Assembly (NCBI RefSeq): GCF_024171735.1
Contig: NZ_JAMTCH010000004.1
Span: 1,396,840 to 1,460,839 of the forward strand
Direction: 5' to 3'
From: Prauserella alba
GTDB taxonomy: Bacteria > Actinomycetota > Actinomycetes > Mycobacteriales > Pseudonocardiaceae
Length of the DNA: 64,000 bases
Positions 63,604 to 64,000 of the stretch are shown here, in pieces. Positions within the stretch are counted from its first letter, which is position 1. Every line of letters begins with the position of its first letter. The notes under the pieces were generated by a model, which was not told the origin of the DNA, did not search any database, and was given only the letters and a program-made list of their open reading frames with translations. Position numbers and translations under genes: made by a program.

Positions 63604-63716
63604 CGTGTTGCGGATTCCGGGGCCCGTGTTGCGGATTCCGGGGGCCGTGTTGCGGATTCCGGGGCCCGTGTTGCGGATTCCGGGGCCCGTGTTGCGGATT
63701 CCGGGGGCCGTGTTGG
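63604..63716 (+). repeat. 21-bp tandem repeats (five full units plus a broken sixth)
   Basis: Units start at 63604, 63625, 63646, 63667 and 63688; a sixth begins at 63709 but stops after CGTGTTG. This is the most regular array in the window. It follows the sigma stop by nine bases and runs into the IS30-family end. Confidence 0.92.
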
Positions 63717-63750
63717 GTGGTTTCTTGGGGTGGTTGCAACGCCTGTTGGC

Positions 63751-64000
63751 CTATGTGGTTGTGAGTAGATCACGCAGGCGCTCGGCTGGGGTGGCCCAGC
63801 CGAGTGTTTTGCGTGGTCGGCCGTTGAGTTGCTGGGCGACGTGTTCGAGGTCTTCGGCGCTGTGGGCGGACAGGTCGGTGCCTTTGGGGAAGTATTGGCG
63901 GAGTAGGCCGTTGGTGTTTTCGTTCGAGCCGCGTTGCCAGGGTGAGTGGGGGTCGCAGAAGTAGACCGGTATGCCGGTGGCGACGGTGAACTGTGTGTGT
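63751..64000 (-). mobile_element. IS30 family transposase, C-terminal part (cut by window edge)
   Basis: About 83 C-terminal residues on the minus strand, ending at a TAG (63751-63753). The DDE-domain end shows [36 protein letters not shown] and [15 protein letters not shown], a clear IS30 pattern with the catalytic Glu in NENT. The rest lies outside the window. The region is lower in GC than its neighbours, so it is probably a recent arrival. GTTGCAAC just downstream may be part of the terminal repeat. Confidence 0.9.

Noticed and set aside
63599..63964. Long open frames with repeating RIPGPVL or QHGPRNP peptides through the repeat arrays
   Set aside because: The 21-base period is a multiple of three, so all frames stay open. 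Composition and lack of start signals show these are artefacts of the repeats.

Overview
This 64 kb window is high-GC actinobacterial chromosome, most likely from the family Pseudonocardiaceae (Amycolatopsis, Saccharomonospora or Prauserella type; genus is an inference). The signs are the conserved glnX-glnH-pknG locus, an Asp23/Gls24-DUF6286-AmaP cluster, a mycoredoxin, DinB/maleylpyruvate-isomerase-fold (mycothiol-linked) proteins, three F420/DDN-type nitroreductase-fold proteins, a lipoprotein L,D-transpeptidase, a tRNA-Glu/Asp/Phe cluster without encoded CCA, and an ECF42-type sigma factor with its YciI partner.

Layout. 0-5 kb: Asp23/Gls24 envelope-stress operon, a charged coiled-coil protein, and an ArsR-SRPBCC regulator divergent from a mycoredoxin. 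5-10 kb: furA-katA, a muconolactone isomerase divergent from an IclR regulator, and a TetR regulator divergent from a DDN reductase with visible operators. 10-17 kb: lutABC, a DDN-hemerythrin fusion, a methyltransferase, nhaA and a 650-bp non-coding stretch. 17-29 kb: single housekeeping and accessory genes (VOC, DinB, SDR, GNATs, a PTP-type phosphatase, an acyl-CoA ligase with a 29-codon leader ORF, YqeY, pirin, a membrane PQQ propeller, secreted proteins, a thioesterase). 29.7-34.2 kb: a catabolic unit of NCS1 permease, polysaccharide-deacetylase-fold amidohydrolase, creatinase and IclR regulator, with a strong promoter and two TTGC-N7-GCAA sites. 34.7-35.4 kb: tRNA cluster. 36-41 kb: small proteins, a cold-shock protein, an L,D-transpeptidase, a DUF3558 lipoprotein and a PaaI thioesterase. 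41.3-46.3 kb: glnX-glnH-pknG. 46.5-52.8 kb: desaturase, small membrane proteins, BlaI-M56, a cytoplasmic HtaA protein, a metallothionein-like protein and DinB. 52.9-57 kb: a membrane HTH/NBR1-Ig protein divergent from three secreted peptidoglycan-hydrolase-type proteins. 57.4-63.6 kb: class II UvrA, DDN, VOC, AraC, a cytidine deaminase and the ECF42/YciI pair. The right edge enters an IS30-family transposase.

Cross-cutting features. A family of 21-bp tandem repeats (core CGTGTTGCGGATTCCGGGG) sits at seven intergenic places, mostly between convergent genes. A separate 88-bp element is present twice in opposite orientation (41.2 and 49.6 kb). Several long perfect hairpins mark gene ends. The best candidates for under-described biology are the creatinase/permease/deacetylase unit with its operators, the NBR1-Ig/cell-wall-hydrolase locus with paired operator-like repeats, and the two repeat families.
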